Part shown: positions 1-9,633 of the stretch, one piece after another | How the letters are laid out: the number at the start of each line of letters is the position of its first letter | Position numbering within the stretch: the stretch's first letter is position 1 | Assembly (NCBI GenBank): GCA_014163555.1 | Contig: JACJGO010000006.1 | Coordinates: 186,001 to 250,000 of the forward strand | Origin: Flavisolibacter longurius | GTDB lineage: Bacteria > Bacteroidota > Bacteroidia > Chitinophagales > Chitinophagaceae | Reading direction: 5' to 3' | Length of the DNA: 64,000 bases | The notes under the pieces: generated by a model | Told to the model about the DNA's origin: nothing | Database searches by the model: none | Seen by the model: the letters and a program-made list of their open reading frames with translations, nothing else | Translations under genes and position numbers: made by a program

Positions 1-1
1 C

Positions 2-1381
2 TACTGGGGGCAGGCCCTTGCCCTGGGGCCTACTTACAATTATGGATATGCGTACAAAATGCCCGGCAGTATTCCCGGCATTTTAGCGGCCATGAACCGT
101 CATGCCGCCAGCGCCAGCCCTAAAGAAAAAGCCCTGATTGCAGCCATGAACTTCCGGTACAATAGCAACGATCCCGCAGACGAACAACGTCCTGCTTTGA
201 ATGCACGCTATGCCGAAGCCCTGAAACCCCTGGTGCATGCCTATGCCGATGACCTGGACATCAAAGCCCTGTACACCGACGCTGTAATGCTGCTTCATCC
301 CTGGGACTTTTGGTATAATGACGGACAGCCCAAAAAGTGGACACCGGAGCTGGTGAAATACTGTGAAGACATTTTGCAAAAGGATCCGCATCACCCGGCT
401 GCCCTGCACTACTACATTCATGTAACGGAAGCGTCGCGAAAGCCCGAGGTAGCCCTGCCGGGCGCCGACTCTCTGCTGAAACTCTTTCCTGGCGTGGCGC
501 ACATGGTGCACATGTCGAGCCATGAGTATGAGCGCATTGGTTTTTATACGCAAGGCGTGCAGGCCAATGAAAAGGCGGACCGCAGCCTGGTGGTATATGA
601 TTCCCTGGCAAAAGGCCTGTTGCCGCAGGTACATGTGCCCCATTATTTTGCGGTAGATGCGTATTGTGCCCTCAGTGGCGCCATGCAGGAAAAAGCCTTG
701 GCCAAATCCCTTGTACTGCGAAACAGCGTACAGCCCACCGCCGAAGCCCCCTACTTGCAATATCAGTTTATGTTCCCGCAACTGGCCATGGTGCGGTTGG
801 GCCATTGGAACCGTCTCTTGCAGGACAATTCAGCCATTGAACCGGATTGGCAATATGCGCAGGTGCTGCACCATTTTGCAAAAGGAATGGCGCTGGCCAA
901 AACCGGGAACAGCGCAGGGGCCGAAGCGCATTTACAACAACTCCGGGAGGCGATGAAGGGTGAAACGCTTCGCAAACGTTTTGTGCCCCATACTAGCAGT
1001 CCGGCCGAATGTGCCGTAGTGGCCGAAAACATTTTGCAGGCAACAATTTATTATGAACGAAAAGAACCGGAAGGAGCTATTCGTACGATCAAAAAAGCCA
1101 TTCTTGCCGAGGATAGCCTGATCTATTCCGAACCCAAAATATGGATGTTGCCGGCACGACAATACCTGGGGACTTATTTACTACAGGGAGGCAGGGCAAA
1201 AGAAGCCGAAGCCATTTATCGTGAAGACCTTGTGTGGAACCCCGGCAACGGCTGGTCTCTCTTGGGTCTTTATCAGGCTCTGATCGCACAGGGAAAAAAA
1301 GGTGAACTGGCTACCTTGAAAAAGGGGTACACATCTTCATTTTCGGGTGCCGAAGTGATTCCGCCACGGTCGGCTTATTGA
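2..1381 (+). CDS. TPR-repeat protein, 5' partial
   Basis: The reading frame is open from the first codon of the window (position 2), so the gene begins upstream; the first ATG at 59 is internal. The visible 460 residues are helical and carry repeated Ala/Gly/Tyr-rich 34-residue units, e.g. around YWGQALALGPTY at the left edge and YREDLVWNPGNGWSLLGLY near the C-terminus, which is TPR-like. Similar long TPR proteins are common, uncharacterised and probably periplasmic in Bacteroidota; the N-terminal signal cannot be seen. Function unknown; a scaffold or binding role is the family expectation. A hairpin with a T-run follows the stop at 1404-1431. Confidence 0.8.
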   Translation, partial: YWGQALALGPTYNYGYAYKMPGSIPGILAAMNRHAASASPKEKALIAAMNFRYNSNDPADEQRPALNARYAEALKPLVHAYADDLDIKALYTDAVMLLHPWDFWYNDGQPKKWTPELVKYCEDILQKDPHHPAALHYYIHVTEASRKPEVALPGADSLLKLFPGVAHMVHMSSHEYERIGFYTQGVQANEKADRSLVVYDSLAKGLLPQVHVPHYFAVDAYCALSGAMQEKALAKSLVLRNSVQPTAEAPYLQYQFMFPQLAMVRLGHWNRLLQDNSAIEPDWQYAQVLHHFAKGMALAKTGNSAGAEAHLQQLREAMKGETLRKRFVPHTSSPAECAVVAENILQATIYYERKEPEGAIRTIKKAILAEDSLIYSEPKIWMLPARQYLGTYLLQGGRAKEAEAIYREDLVWNPGNGWSLLGLYQALIAQGKKGELATLKKGYTSSFSGAEVIPPRSAY

Positions 1382-1403
1382 AACCATAGGGATAAGAGAA
1401 TTC

Positions 1404-1431
1404 AAAAAGGCGGTTAGTTCCGTCTTTTTTT
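1404..1431 (+). terminator. Rho-independent terminator after the TPR gene
   Basis: A GGCGG/CCGTC stem (one G-T pair) with loop TTAGTT is followed by seven T residues, 23 bases after the TPR stop codon. Confidence 0.6.
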
Positions 1432-1549
1432 GTGGCAAAGTAAAACACCAAAATGCTAGTGCTAGCAGTATTGGACAGCTTATTTAGAGCTTGCGCAGGA
1501 ACAAGCTTTGGAAAGATGAGAAAAAAGGAAAAGGAACGGCCATGCTTTT

Positions 1550-1768
1550 TCAGGCTTCAGCGCCTTTTGTGCCATACGAGCGGGAAGGAGATGATGCTGG
1601 TATTTCAAGGTAGAAAAAAGGCCGGGCAGGAATGCGTTCAATGGTATCTCTGTTTTGCAGCAGGATTTGCTGGCGAAGGGCCTGCAGGTAAAATTCATCT
1701 TTACAGCGGGATGGATTGACCGGTGTAGAGGCTACCAGGATGCCGTTGAGGGTGAGGTTAAGGCGCAT
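1550..1768 (-). CDS. Small hypothetical protein (72 aa)
   Basis: Begins MRLNLTLNGILVAST and has a well-formed soluble N-terminus followed by a Glu/Gln/Arg-rich helix (DEFYLQALRQQILLQN). The longer open frame extends upstream to 1894, but that extension is low-complexity and unlike protein; the ATG at 1768 is preferred. No domain is recognised and no signal peptide or membrane segment is visible. It stands alone, opposite to both neighbours. A competing frame on the same strand (1480-1698) looks less protein-like. Confidence 0.4.
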   Translation of the reverse strand: MRLNLTLNGILVASTPVNPSRCKDEFYLQALRQQILLQNRDTIERIPARPFFYLEIPASSPSRSYGTKGAEA

Positions 1769-1975
1769 GGTTGTTGTTTTGAATAAAGTTCGGAATAGCG
1801 AACGGCCAGGGACAACCGCAAAACGGATCAACCGGCGATTTTGCTGCTTCAACTGTACCAGTCCGGCGGCAACAAACCCGGCGGGAAAAAGCAATGCTAT
1901 TTTTTATCTGATATTTCAGTAGTCATGTCCGTATTGACGGCGTGGGAGAATTGTTTCCAACGCTATTTTCGCAGG

Positions 1976-2503
1976 ATGGTTTCCTTCTTTCGGATGGGCC
2001 CCACCGATGCGGACTTGCTGGCGAAGGTTGGCAGTACCAGCTTACTGGAATCGCATGGGCATAGCGCCCCGGCCGAGATCATGCAACAATATGTGGAAAG
2101 CAATTTCAGCCTGGCGGCCTGCGAGGCCGAATTGACCGATGACACTAACATTTTTACGGCCGTTGTGTACAACAACGTGCCGGTGGGGTACAGCAAGCTT
2201 ATTCTCCGTACGCCGCATCCGGCCGTAAACCTGCAGCCGGTGACAAAGCTGGAGCGCCTTTACCTGCTCAAAGAATACTATGACCATAAGCTGGGCCACC
2301 AACTGCTGCGTGAAGCCATCAGCCTGTCCCGGGAGAGTGGCGAAAGGGGCATGTGGCTGGACGTGTGGAAAGAAAATCACCGGGCCATACGCTTTTATCA
2401 AAAGCAAGGTTTTGAAACCGTGGGTGAAAGCAGTTTTGTGCTGACGGAAACCCGTACCAATCCAATCTGGGTACTGCTGCGCCGCTATGAGGCCTTGCCA
2501 TGA
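1976..2503 (+). CDS. GNAT family N-acetyltransferase
   Basis: Predicted cytosolic acetyl-CoA dependent acetyltransferase of about 175 residues. The start at 1976 (MVSFFRMGPTDADLL) gives the usual GNAT opening strand; an in-frame ATG at 1925 is an alternative. The acetyl-CoA loop region reads KEYYDHKLGHQLLREA, a weakened form of the Q/RxxGxG/A loop, and the C-terminal motif WLDVWKENHRAIRFYQKQGF is the typical GNAT strand 5/helix 4 signature ending in YxxxGF. Substrate unknown. It lies 128 bases upstream of the multi-PAS kinase on the same strand, but the spacing does not prove an operon. Confidence 0.85.
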   Translation: MVSFFRMGPTDADLLAKVGSTSLLESHGHSAPAEIMQQYVESNFSLAACEAELTDDTNIFTAVVYNNVPVGYSKLILRTPHPAVNLQPVTKLERLYLLKEYYDHKLGHQLLREAISLSRESGERGMWLDVWKENHRAIRFYQKQGFETVGESSFVLTETRTNPIWVLLRRYEALP

Positions 2504-2631
2504 AAATCGTCTGCTTTCCATCTGCAGCGCAGTGCTACTGAAAGACAGGATTTTTTTGTTCTCCTTCCATAAAAAACGCAGGCGGGGCAAGGGTCTTTTG
2601 CTGAATTGCTTACCTTCAGCCCTCATCCGAT

Positions 2632-5412
2632 ATGACGCAAGTAATCACCCAACCAGCCGCCTGGCAGACGCTTGACCTGAGCCTTTTTGAAGCCACCCCG
2701 GGATTACGGGTTGTTTTTTTACCCGATTCGCCCCGGTTTACACTGATCGCCATCAGCCAGGACATGTGCCGCTACGTTGGTATGCCCCGGGAGCATTTTA
2801 TTGGCAGGGGTGTATTTGATACTTTTCCGGCCAACCCAGCCGATACTGAAAATACAGGCCACAAAAACCTGCTGGCTTCGCTAAACGAAGTGGTTCGCAC
2901 CGGTGCGCCGCACCAGATGCAGCGCCAGCGGTATGATGTTGCGGTAGGTGGTGGCGACTTCCGCGAAATTTACTGGCAGAACAACAGTATGCCCTTGTTG
3001 GATGCGCAGGGCCAGCTTTGTTACATAATACATACGGCAGAGGATATTACGGAAAAGGTTAAGGCCGAAAAGCGGGAAGTTGACTTTAGGGGATTGGAAA
3101 GGGTGCACCGGCTTTTTATGGAGACCCCGCTGGTGATTGGCATTGCCCGCGGAAAAGATTACGTTCTGGAAATGGCCAACCGGGAAGCCTTAAAGCTCTG
3201 GGGCAAAGGTCCTGAGATCATCGGAAAGCCGCTGCTGGAAGGCATCCCCGAAGCGGCTAACCAGAACATCACTGACTTGTTTGATGAGGTGGTAAAAACC
3301 GGTAAGCCGTTTATTGGAAAAGAAGTGCCCGTGGTCACCCGGCGACAGGGCAAGGAAGAGTTACACTATTTTGACATGGTGTACCAACCCTATTACGATG
3401 AGGGGGCTGAACACCCTGCCGGTGTGTTTACCCTTTCATACGAAGTAACCGAACTGGTGGAAGCCCGCAAGCGGGCCGAAGAAAATGAAGAAAAATACCG
3501 CAACCTTTTCGAGTCGATGGAACAAGGCTTTTGCGTGCTGGAAATGATTTTCGATGAGGAGGGACAGCCGGTGGATTACCGTTTTTTGGAAACCAACCCG
3601 GTGTTTGAAGAGTTGACGGGCCTGAAGAGCAGCCTGGGAAAAACCGCCCGGGAACTGGTTCCTGATTTGGAGGCACACTGGTTTACCCGCTACGGCAACG
3701 TGGCACTCACGGGCAAGTCTATTCGTTTTACGGAAGGTTCGGATGTCATGGGTCGTTGGTTTGACGTGTATGCCTACCGCACCGGTGGCGAGGGCAGTCG
3801 CAAAGTTGCCCTGCTGTTCACCAACATTACCGAGCAGCGGAAAACCCAAGCTGCCATCGAGGCCAGTGAAGAACGGTTTCGCCAAATAGTGGAACATGCT
3901 CCTGTTGCCATTACTTTAACAAGGGGACCCGACATGATCATTGAAAGCGTTAATGAACCCATGCTGGAGATCATTGGAGAAAAGAAGGAAGAAGTGCTGG
4001 GAAAAAAAATGCTGGAAGTGGTACCGGAGCTGGCGGGCCAGGAAGTTTGGAAAGCGTTGCAAACGGTCATGAACACCGGTGAGCCGTATCGCGGCATGGA
4101 GATTCCTGTAAAGCGGCTGATCGGGGGCCAGCAGGAAATGTTTTATGTCAATCTTTCTTTCACGCCCATTATAGAATCCGGCAAAACCACGGCTGTTCTG
4201 CACCTTGCCATTGATGTTTCCGCACAGGTACATGCCCGGCACAAAATTGAAGAAAACAGCGAGGCCCTGCAGATGGCGATTGATATTGCCGAACTGGGTA
4301 CTTATGTGGTGGACCTGGTAAAGAACCGGGGACGGTTTACCAGCCGGGTGGCCCGCTGGTTTGGCTTTCGCGAAACAGAGCTCGACATGCAGGATGTTTT
4401 TGCTGCCGTTCATTCCAGTGACAGGGAAGACGTGATAAAGCAAATAAATGCCACCCAACGCAGCCAGGCCACCAGTCGCCACGACATTACCTACCGGGTA
4501 CCGGATCCCGTTTCCGGAGCAGAACGCTACCTGCGTTCCCTGGGCCGTACATTTTTCGACAAGGATGGAAAGGCCGTTCAGATCCGCGGGGTGATCCAGG
4601 ACGTAACCACCCAGATACAGTACCAGCACCAGATCGAACACAACGAAGCCTTGTTGCAGCAGCGGGTAAAAGAGCGGACGCAGGAACTGGAAGGCAAGAA
4701 CCGCGAGCTGGAACAGTTTGCCTATGCCGCTTCGCATGATATGCAGGAGCCGCTACGCAAGATAGCCACCTTCAGCAATTTTATGCTGGAGCACAACAAT
4801 ACGCAACTCGATGAAAGGGGAAAGGGCTACCTTGCCAAGATCGGCGTCTCGGTGCAACGGATGAAAAACATTATCGACGACCTGTTGCAGTATTCGCACC
4901 AGACAAGGGAAGACCGCCAGTTTCTACCTACAGACCTGTCGGAGGTGATCGCGGAAATTGAATCGGACCTGGACCTTGTCATTGAGCAAAAGGGGGCCGT
5001 TATTGAAAAAGAGCCGCTGCCAACCGTTATAGCGGTTCACAACCAGCTGCACCAGCTTTTTTACAACCTTATTACCAATGCCCTGAAATTTTCCAAACCC
5101 GGTGAGCCGCCTCATATTCAAATCGGCTGTGAAGAAAGGTCCGGTGCCGACCTGCCGCAAGGCCGTAACCTTGACCCTGAAAAGGCATATGTCCTCATTG
5201 CGGTCAAGGACGATGGCATCGGGTTTGAACAGGAATATGCCGCCCAGATTTTTACCCTGTTCAAGCGGCTGCATGGCCGCAGCGAATACGAGGGGACCGG
5301 TATTGGCCTGGCCCTGTGCAAAAAGATCGCGGAAAACCACGGCGGTGCCATCTGGGCGGAAGGAAGACCGGGTGCAGGGGCTACCTTTTACGTGGCGCTG
5401 CCGCTGGTATAA
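2632..5412 (+). CDS. Multi-PAS sensor histidine kinase (five PAS modules)
   Basis: A 926-residue soluble hybrid-free histidine kinase. Five PAS/PAC modules run in tandem at about 15-145, 155-280, 290-400, 412-535 and 540-660, most with the PAC ending DITE/DVSAQ. A short coiled coil (about 665-690) leads to the HisKA dimerisation helix with phospho-acceptor His702 in ASHDMQEPLRKI. The ATPase domain follows with N box YNLITNALKFSKP (about 811), G1 DDGIGF and G2 GTGIGLALCKKI. No transmembrane segment or signal peptide is visible, so it should sense cytosolic signals or diffusible ligands. No response regulator is adjacent; its partner is probably one of the stand-alone receivers elsewhere. The HDxxEPLRKI box is the type used by phytochrome-like kinases. 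Confidence 0.93.
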   Translation: MTQVITQPAAWQTLDLSLFEATPGLRVVFLPDSPRFTLIAISQDMCRYVGMPREHFIGRGVFDTFPANPADTENTGHKNLLASLNEVVRTGAPHQMQRQRYDVAVGGGDFREIYWQNNSMPLLDAQGQLCYIIHTAEDITEKVKAEKREVDFRGLERVHRLFMETPLVIGIARGKDYVLEMANREALKLWGKGPEIIGKPLLEGIPEAANQNITDLFDEVVKTGKPFIGKEVPVVTRRQGKEELHYFDMVYQPYYDEGAEHPAGVFTLSYEVTELVEARKRAEENEEKYRNLFESMEQGFCVLEMIFDEEGQPVDYRFLETNPVFEELTGLKSSLGKTARELVPDLEAHWFTRYGNVALTGKSIRFTEGSDVMGRWFDVYAYRTGGEGSRKVALLFTNITEQRKTQAAIEASEERFRQIVEHAPVAITLTRGPDMIIESVNEPMLEIIGEKKEEVLGKKMLEVVPELAGQEVWKALQTVMNTGEPYRGMEIPVKRLIGGQQEMFYVNLSFTPIIESGKTTAVLHLAIDVSAQVHARHKIEENSEALQMAIDIAELGTYVVDLVKNRGRFTSRVARWFGFRETELDMQDVFAAVHSSDREDVIKQINATQRSQATSRHDITYRVPDPVSGAERYLRSLGRTFFDKDGKAVQIRGVIQDVTTQIQYQHQIEHNEALLQQRVKERTQELEGKNRELEQFAYAASHDMQEPLRKIATFSNFMLEHNNTQLDERGKGYLAKIGVSVQRMKNIIDDLLQYSHQTREDRQFLPTDLSEVIAEIESDLDLVIEQKGAVIEKEPLPTVIAVHNQLHQLFYNLITNALKFSKPGEPPHIQIGCEERSGADLPQGRNLDPEKAYVLIAVKDDGIGFEQEYAAQIFTLFKRLHGRSEYEGTGIGLALCKKIAENHGGAIWAEGRPGAGATFYVALPLV

Positions 5413-5517
5413 AACAGGGCAGAAACCTCAGCCCGGCCGTAAAATTTAATGGTTTAGGAGGGTGAAAAAATATTATATTTAAGTTACATCTATTCACCTC
5501 ACCAAAACCAAATTGGT

Positions 5518-6144
5518 ATGAAAAAATTAGTTTTAAAGGTACTGGTCGCCTGCAGTGCCTTTTTCTTTTTCTTCTCCTGTGATAGTACAACTGAACCCAA
5601 AGTAGCCGGTATGCGGGAAGAGGCTACGGATTCACTTGCGCTTTACCGTTATGGTGGCTTTGGCTCCGCTGCCAAATGGGGCGAACATATTGTAACGATT
5701 GCCGGTTGCCACGATTGTCACACACCAAAGGTGATGACACCCATGGGTCCCGACTTTGACAGCACCCGTATGCTTTCCGGCTACCGGGAAGGCACACCCG
5801 ATTTTACGGTGAACCGCAAAGAAATGGAAAGCAAAGGCTTGGCCGTTACCGGCGACCTGACCGCCTGGGTGGGTCCCTGGGGCGTTTCGTATGCCGCCAA
5901 CCTGACCTCAGATGCCACCGGCACCGGCAACTGGACAGAAGCCCAGTTTATGAAGGCACTTCGCGAAGGCAAATACAAAGGCATGGACAATACCCGGCCG
6001 CTGCTCCCGCCCATGCCCTGGAATGTTTACCGCTACATGACCGACGACGAGATCAAGGCGATTTACGCCTACCTCCAAACCACCAAGCCAATCCGGAATG
6101 TGGTACCGGCGCCAAAGCCGCCAGTTTCGGCTGCAAAACCATAA
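5518..6144 (+). CDS. Monohaem cytochrome c lipoprotein
   Basis: A 208-residue periplasm-facing electron carrier. The signal peptide ends in a lipobox with acylated Cys21 (FFSC). One haem attachment site is present at Cys64-His-Asp-Cys67-His68, and Met in LLPPMPW near residue 165 is the likely distal ligand. The C-terminal helix MTDDEIKAIYAYLQTTKP is characteristic of class I cytochrome c. The tail is Pro/Ala-rich. Related proteins act as small electron shuttles or as cytochrome subunits of dehydrogenases; no partner oxidoreductase is adjacent, so the donor and acceptor are unknown. Confidence 0.9.
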   Translation: MKKLVLKVLVACSAFFFFFSCDSTTEPKVAGMREEATDSLALYRYGGFGSAAKWGEHIVTIAGCHDCHTPKVMTPMGPDFDSTRMLSGYREGTPDFTVNRKEMESKGLAVTGDLTAWVGPWGVSYAANLTSDATGTGNWTEAQFMKALREGKYKGMDNTRPLLPPMPWNVYRYMTDDEIKAIYAYLQTTKPIRNVVPAPKPPVSAAKP

Positions 6145-6157
6145 GCCACCCGCAAAC

Positions 6158-6190
6158 GAAAGCAGGCCGGTCTAGGGCTGACCTGCTTTC
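6158..6190. terminator. Hairpin between convergent genes
   Basis: A perfect 9-bp stem (GAAAGCAGG / CCTGCTTTC) with a 15-base loop lies between the convergent cytochrome and GH5 genes and covers the GH5 stop codon. There is no T-run, so a terminator role is inferred from position only. Confidence 0.35.
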
Positions 6191-7188
6191 AACATCGCCT
6201 GCTTAAAAAACCGGCCCTGCCGGGTGGGGGTAAATTTCCAGTCGCTGATCAGCATGGGAGCCCATTGCGGGTCAAACACCCATACGGAATACGAAATGCC
6301 ATTCTCCTTGCAATACTTCGTAATGGCTTCACCATACGACTCGTCGCTGATCACAGGAATGTGGGCGCCTTTTTCATCCGGTCCGCAAAACCCGATCTCC
6401 GTTAGCATCAAGGGATAGGTCTTTGCCACAAAACCCCAGTCGGCCGTCCATTTTTCTTCCCAGGGTTTGGGCCGTTTTTGCGGGTAGGGATGACTGACAT
6501 ATCCGATGCCTTCTGCATTGATCGGTTCTTTGGCTATCGGTGTCAGGTCGTAAGCCCAGTTGAATCCGGCCACCAGGGGAATGGCTTTGGCCCCATGGGC
6601 CCGGATAATGGTGATCATTTCTTCATTCATGGCTTTCCAATCCTGCCAGGTGCAAAGGCCCAGTTGCCCGTTTATCACCGTGGGCTCGTTGAACAACTCA
6701 AAAAAAGCAACAGTGGTATTTCCTTTGAAATGCGCTGCCATGGTGCGCCAGAATTCGTAGGTTTCTTTGCGGGTGGTTTCGTACATGGGATTCTGATACA
6801 TCTCGGTGCGTAGGTTGCCGATGCTGTGCCAGTCGATGTTGACATACAATCCTACCTCCGTAGCCCACCGCACACCATCATCCAGCAATTTCAGGTAGGC
6901 TTCCTGTCCGCGGCTGCGCCAGGCCCGGGGGTGTACAGGAAAGCGGATGATATTGGCATCCCAACTTTTCGCCTGCGCAAAATATTCCCGGTTCCAGTGC
7001 CCGTCTTTTTCAAGCTTATCGGGATCGCTGGCATCGAGGCCGCGGAAGATGATTGGCTTGCCGGCTGCGATAAAGCGGTTGCCCGACACCGTTACCAGCG
7101 GCAACGAGTCCTTTGCCTGGCCGGCGCAAGGGTGATAAAATGATAGTAAAAATAGAATTGGTAATAAAAGCAGAAAGGGCTTTTTCAT
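6172..7188 (-). CDS. Secreted glycoside hydrolase family 5 (cellulase-like)
   Basis: A 338-residue TIM-barrel glycosidase with a hydrophobic signal peptide (residues 1-23). The acid/base is Glu168 in ELFNEP and the nucleophile Glu264 in MLTEIGF, the GH5 pattern; His121 follows beta strand 4 in VNIDWHS. It should hydrolyse beta-glycosidic bonds in a periplasmic or extracellular polysaccharide; beta-1,4-glucan or mannan are family possibilities. No carbohydrate-binding module, T9SS tail or SusCD pair is present, so it is not part of a visible polysaccharide-utilisation locus. The cyclase gene ends 293 bases upstream on the same strand. Confidence 0.9.
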   Translation of the reverse strand: MKKPFLLLLPILFLLSFYHPCAGQAKDSLPLVTVSGNRFIAAGKPIIFRGLDASDPDKLEKDGHWNREYFAQAKSWDANIIRFPVHPRAWRSRGQEAYLKLLDDGVRWATEVGLYVNIDWHSIGNLRTEMYQNPMYETTRKETYEFWRTMAAHFKGNTTVAFFELFNEPTVINGQLGLCTWQDWKAMNEEMITIIRAHGAKAIPLVAGFNWAYDLTPIAKEPINAEGIGYVSHPYPQKRPKPWEEKWTADWGFVAKTYPLMLTEIGFCGPDEKGAHIPVISDESYGEAITKYCKENGISYSVWVFDPQWAPMLISDWKFTPTRQGRFFKQAMLKAGQP

Positions 7189-7481
7189 AACGTAATTGAT
7201 TGCGTGTTAAATATAAGGCAACCCAGTCGTTGAACAGATGACGAACGGCAGAAGGCAGCGCCTTTAAAAAGCAAAGATCATTGCCTTGCATACGTTGAGC
7301 AGGCTGCTGCTATCGGTTATGGAAAAATCATGTTTTTTCCGGTGGCGGTCATGGTTTGCGGCAACAAGGTAGTTGGTAGAAACCAACTCCTAAATATTCT
7401 TTGTACGAAGTCAGTTATGAATGATAATTAAAAAGCGTCCCTGCTCACCACTGACCATTCTCCACTCACCAGGTGAGCCTT

Positions 7482-9470
7482 TTACAAAAAGCCAATTCGC
7501 TGCAGGAGCGGTTCGTACCGGGGATCTTCCCGCAGGATGCCGGGTATCCAGGACTGGTATTTCAAGGTAAGGAGCAGCGGTTCGCGAATGGTAAATGCCT
7601 GCTCCAGGTGAACAAACGCTTCGTCCATTTCTTCCAGGGAAGCCAGCGCAATGCCCATCAGGGTGGGAGATACATATTCGGTGGCAGCCCGTTGTTTGAG
7701 TTCGGCCAGCAACTGTTGCGCCTTGCCAAACTTCCACACCTTGCAGTAGGCGATGATCAGTACATTCTGAGCCATATGAAACTTGCCCGAAGCCTGCGAA
7801 AGATGTTCCAGCACATCTATGCCTTCTTTGTACCGTCGCAGGGCCAGGTAAGAAAGGCCCAAATAAAGGTGGCAAATAAATGAATCCGGCTCTTCGTCCG
7901 CGCCTTTTTTGCAATAAGTGACGGCTTCCTGGTACTGGCCCACGGAGTGCAGGATAGAACCATACAAGCCCAGGGCCAGAGGGCTGAGCGGCTCCAGTTC
8001 GATAGCAATCCGGCCATGCGTGATGGCACCCATAAAATCGCCTTTTACCCAAGCCAGGTACATGCAGCCATACCAGAAATGCGCCTGGGTGTAGCGGGGA
8101 TTTATCGCCAGCGACCGCAGGAAATTTTTTTCCGCTTCTTCCCAGTTCCATTCAAAACAGGTGTACAGGTAGCCCAGCGAAGCATAAGGCTCACAGGCTT
8201 CGGGGTCCAGTTGCAAAGCGGTTTGGGCCGATTTTCGAACCCTGTGTGTGATTTCGGAAGGCGGCAGGAGGCCGTAAAAGCCGGCCATAAGGTAAGCATC
8301 GGCATAAGCGGTATGCGCCAGCATAAAATTAGGGTCCAGGGCGATGGCTTCCTCCAGGCACTGGATGGCAATCAGCAGCGAACCACCCCGCTTGTTCATG
8401 TAATACCGTCCTTTCAGGTACAGCTCATAAGCGGAAACGTTGTTAGTGGGATTTTTTGTGATCAGCTCCCGGTCATTTTCCAGCAGGGTGCATTTTAGTT
8501 TTTCGGTAATGGCCAGGGCCACCTCGTCCTGCACGGCAAATACATCATCCAGGTTGCGGTCATACTTTTCCGACCACAGGTGAAGGCCTGTTTCCAGGTT
8601 TACCAGTTGCACCATCATCCGCAGTCGACGCCCTTGCTTGCGGATGCTGCCCTGCAGGGCCGTTTTCACACCCAGCTTTTCCCGCACTTCACGCAGGTCA
8701 ATATGCCGGGCATCGAACTGGAAGGAAGAAGAGCGGCTGACGACTTTCAGGTCTTTAAGTTTGGAGAGGGCATTCAGGATTTCTTCCCCTACACCCTGGC
8801 TGAAATATTCCTGCTCGGGATCGTTACTGAGATTGATGAAAGGCAGTACGGCAATGCTTTTATCATCACTGCTAGGAACTTGTTTGTTAGCATCCAGCGC
8901 CTGGCGGGACGGGGGCGCCAGTTTTCCTTCCAGGGAGTTGGGTGCCGGTACAATAAGACCGGGATGGTTCAGCGCAAAAACTTCCATTTTGCGCCGGATA
9001 TTTTTAAACTGGTAACTGCCCACCGAAGCGGTCTGGAACTCGGGATGATTGCCGATCTCGTCGAGGATCTTTTCGGAAAGCAGCACACTGCCGGCTACCC
9101 CCAGCGATTCAATGCGTGAGGTAATATTGACACTGTCGCCGTAGATCTGCTCATCGTCAAACACAATATCGCCGCTGTGCAAACCAATGCGCACCGGAAT
9201 CATCGGCGCCTGACGAAAGGCCTGCTGCATGGACAGAGCGCAGGCCACGGCATTAACCGCACTGGAAAAAATGCTCAGGGTGCCATCGCCATAATGTTGA
9301 ATAATGCGGCCTTCAAACTGCTGGTGCCGGCTTTCCAGGATTTCCCGGTACCGGGCCCGCCACTGAATGGCCTGTTCTTCATTTTCCTGCATGAGCAGGG
9401 AATACCCCTCTATGTCGGCAAACATGATGGCGGCAAGCTGACGGCGATGCTGTGACTCAGAGCGATTCAT
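7482..9470 (-). CDS. Class III nucleotide cyclase-like protein with TolB-like and TPR regions
   Basis: A 662-residue cytosolic protein. Residues about 10-165 form a class III adenylate/guanylate cyclase domain: metal-binding Asp in FADIEGYS (Asp19) and in HYGDG, and the transition-state Asn/Arg pair in VNITSRIE. The position usually held by a substrate-specifying Lys before the second metal site is Gln (RIIQHYGDG), so product specificity is uncertain. Residues about 205-320 match the TolB/FlgO-like domain (SIAVLPFINLS), and from 345 onward TPR repeats continue to the C-terminus. Proteins of this layout are common in Bacteroidota and mostly uncharacterised. Monocistronic; the hairpin at 9582-9623 separates it from the genes upstream. 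Confidence 0.88.
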   Translation of the reverse strand: MNRSESQHRRQLAAIMFADIEGYSLLMQENEEQAIQWRARYREILESRHQQFEGRIIQHYGDGTLSIFSSAVNAVACALSMQQAFRQAPMIPVRIGLHSGDIVFDDEQIYGDSVNITSRIESLGVAGSVLLSEKILDEIGNHPEFQTASVGSYQFKNIRRKMEVFALNHPGLIVPAPNSLEGKLAPPSRQALDANKQVPSSDDKSIAVLPFINLSNDPEQEYFSQGVGEEILNALSKLKDLKVVSRSSSFQFDARHIDLREVREKLGVKTALQGSIRKQGRRLRMMVQLVNLETGLHLWSEKYDRNLDDVFAVQDEVALAITEKLKCTLLENDRELITKNPTNNVSAYELYLKGRYYMNKRGGSLLIAIQCLEEAIALDPNFMLAHTAYADAYLMAGFYGLLPPSEITHRVRKSAQTALQLDPEACEPYASLGYLYTCFEWNWEEAEKNFLRSLAINPRYTQAHFWYGCMYLAWVKGDFMGAITHGRIAIELEPLSPLALGLYGSILHSVGQYQEAVTYCKKGADEEPDSFICHLYLGLSYLALRRYKEGIDVLEHLSQASGKFHMAQNVLIIAYCKVWKFGKAQQLLAELKQRAATEYVSPTLMGIALASLEEMDEAFVHLEQAFTIREPLLLTLKYQSWIPGILREDPRYEPLLQRIGFL

Positions 9471-9581
9471 CGCATTAAAATTAAACCCAATGCCGTCAAT
9501 ATCCTATCACCGAAGAAAAGGATTTTTCGCTTTTGTAAAGTGTTGTGGAAACAGTGCGCTGAAGAAGGCAACGCTGCGATG

Positions 9582-9623
9582 CAGGGAAGAGAAAAAAGGA
9601 CGCCTCCGGCTTTCTCTTCCCTG
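9582..9623 (-). terminator. Terminator of the arsR/SRPBCC operon
   Basis: A perfect 13-bp stem (CAGGGAAGAGAAA / TTTCTCTTCCCTG) with a 16-base loop lies 11 bases past the SRPBCC stop codon. On the minus strand a T-run sits in the loop side rather than after the stem. Confidence 0.55.
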
Positions 9624-9633
9624 GTGATTGCTA

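Noticed and set aside
3916-4737. 273-codon minus-strand frame
   Set aside because: Antisense shadow of the five-PAS kinase; Phe/His/Asn-rich without motif.
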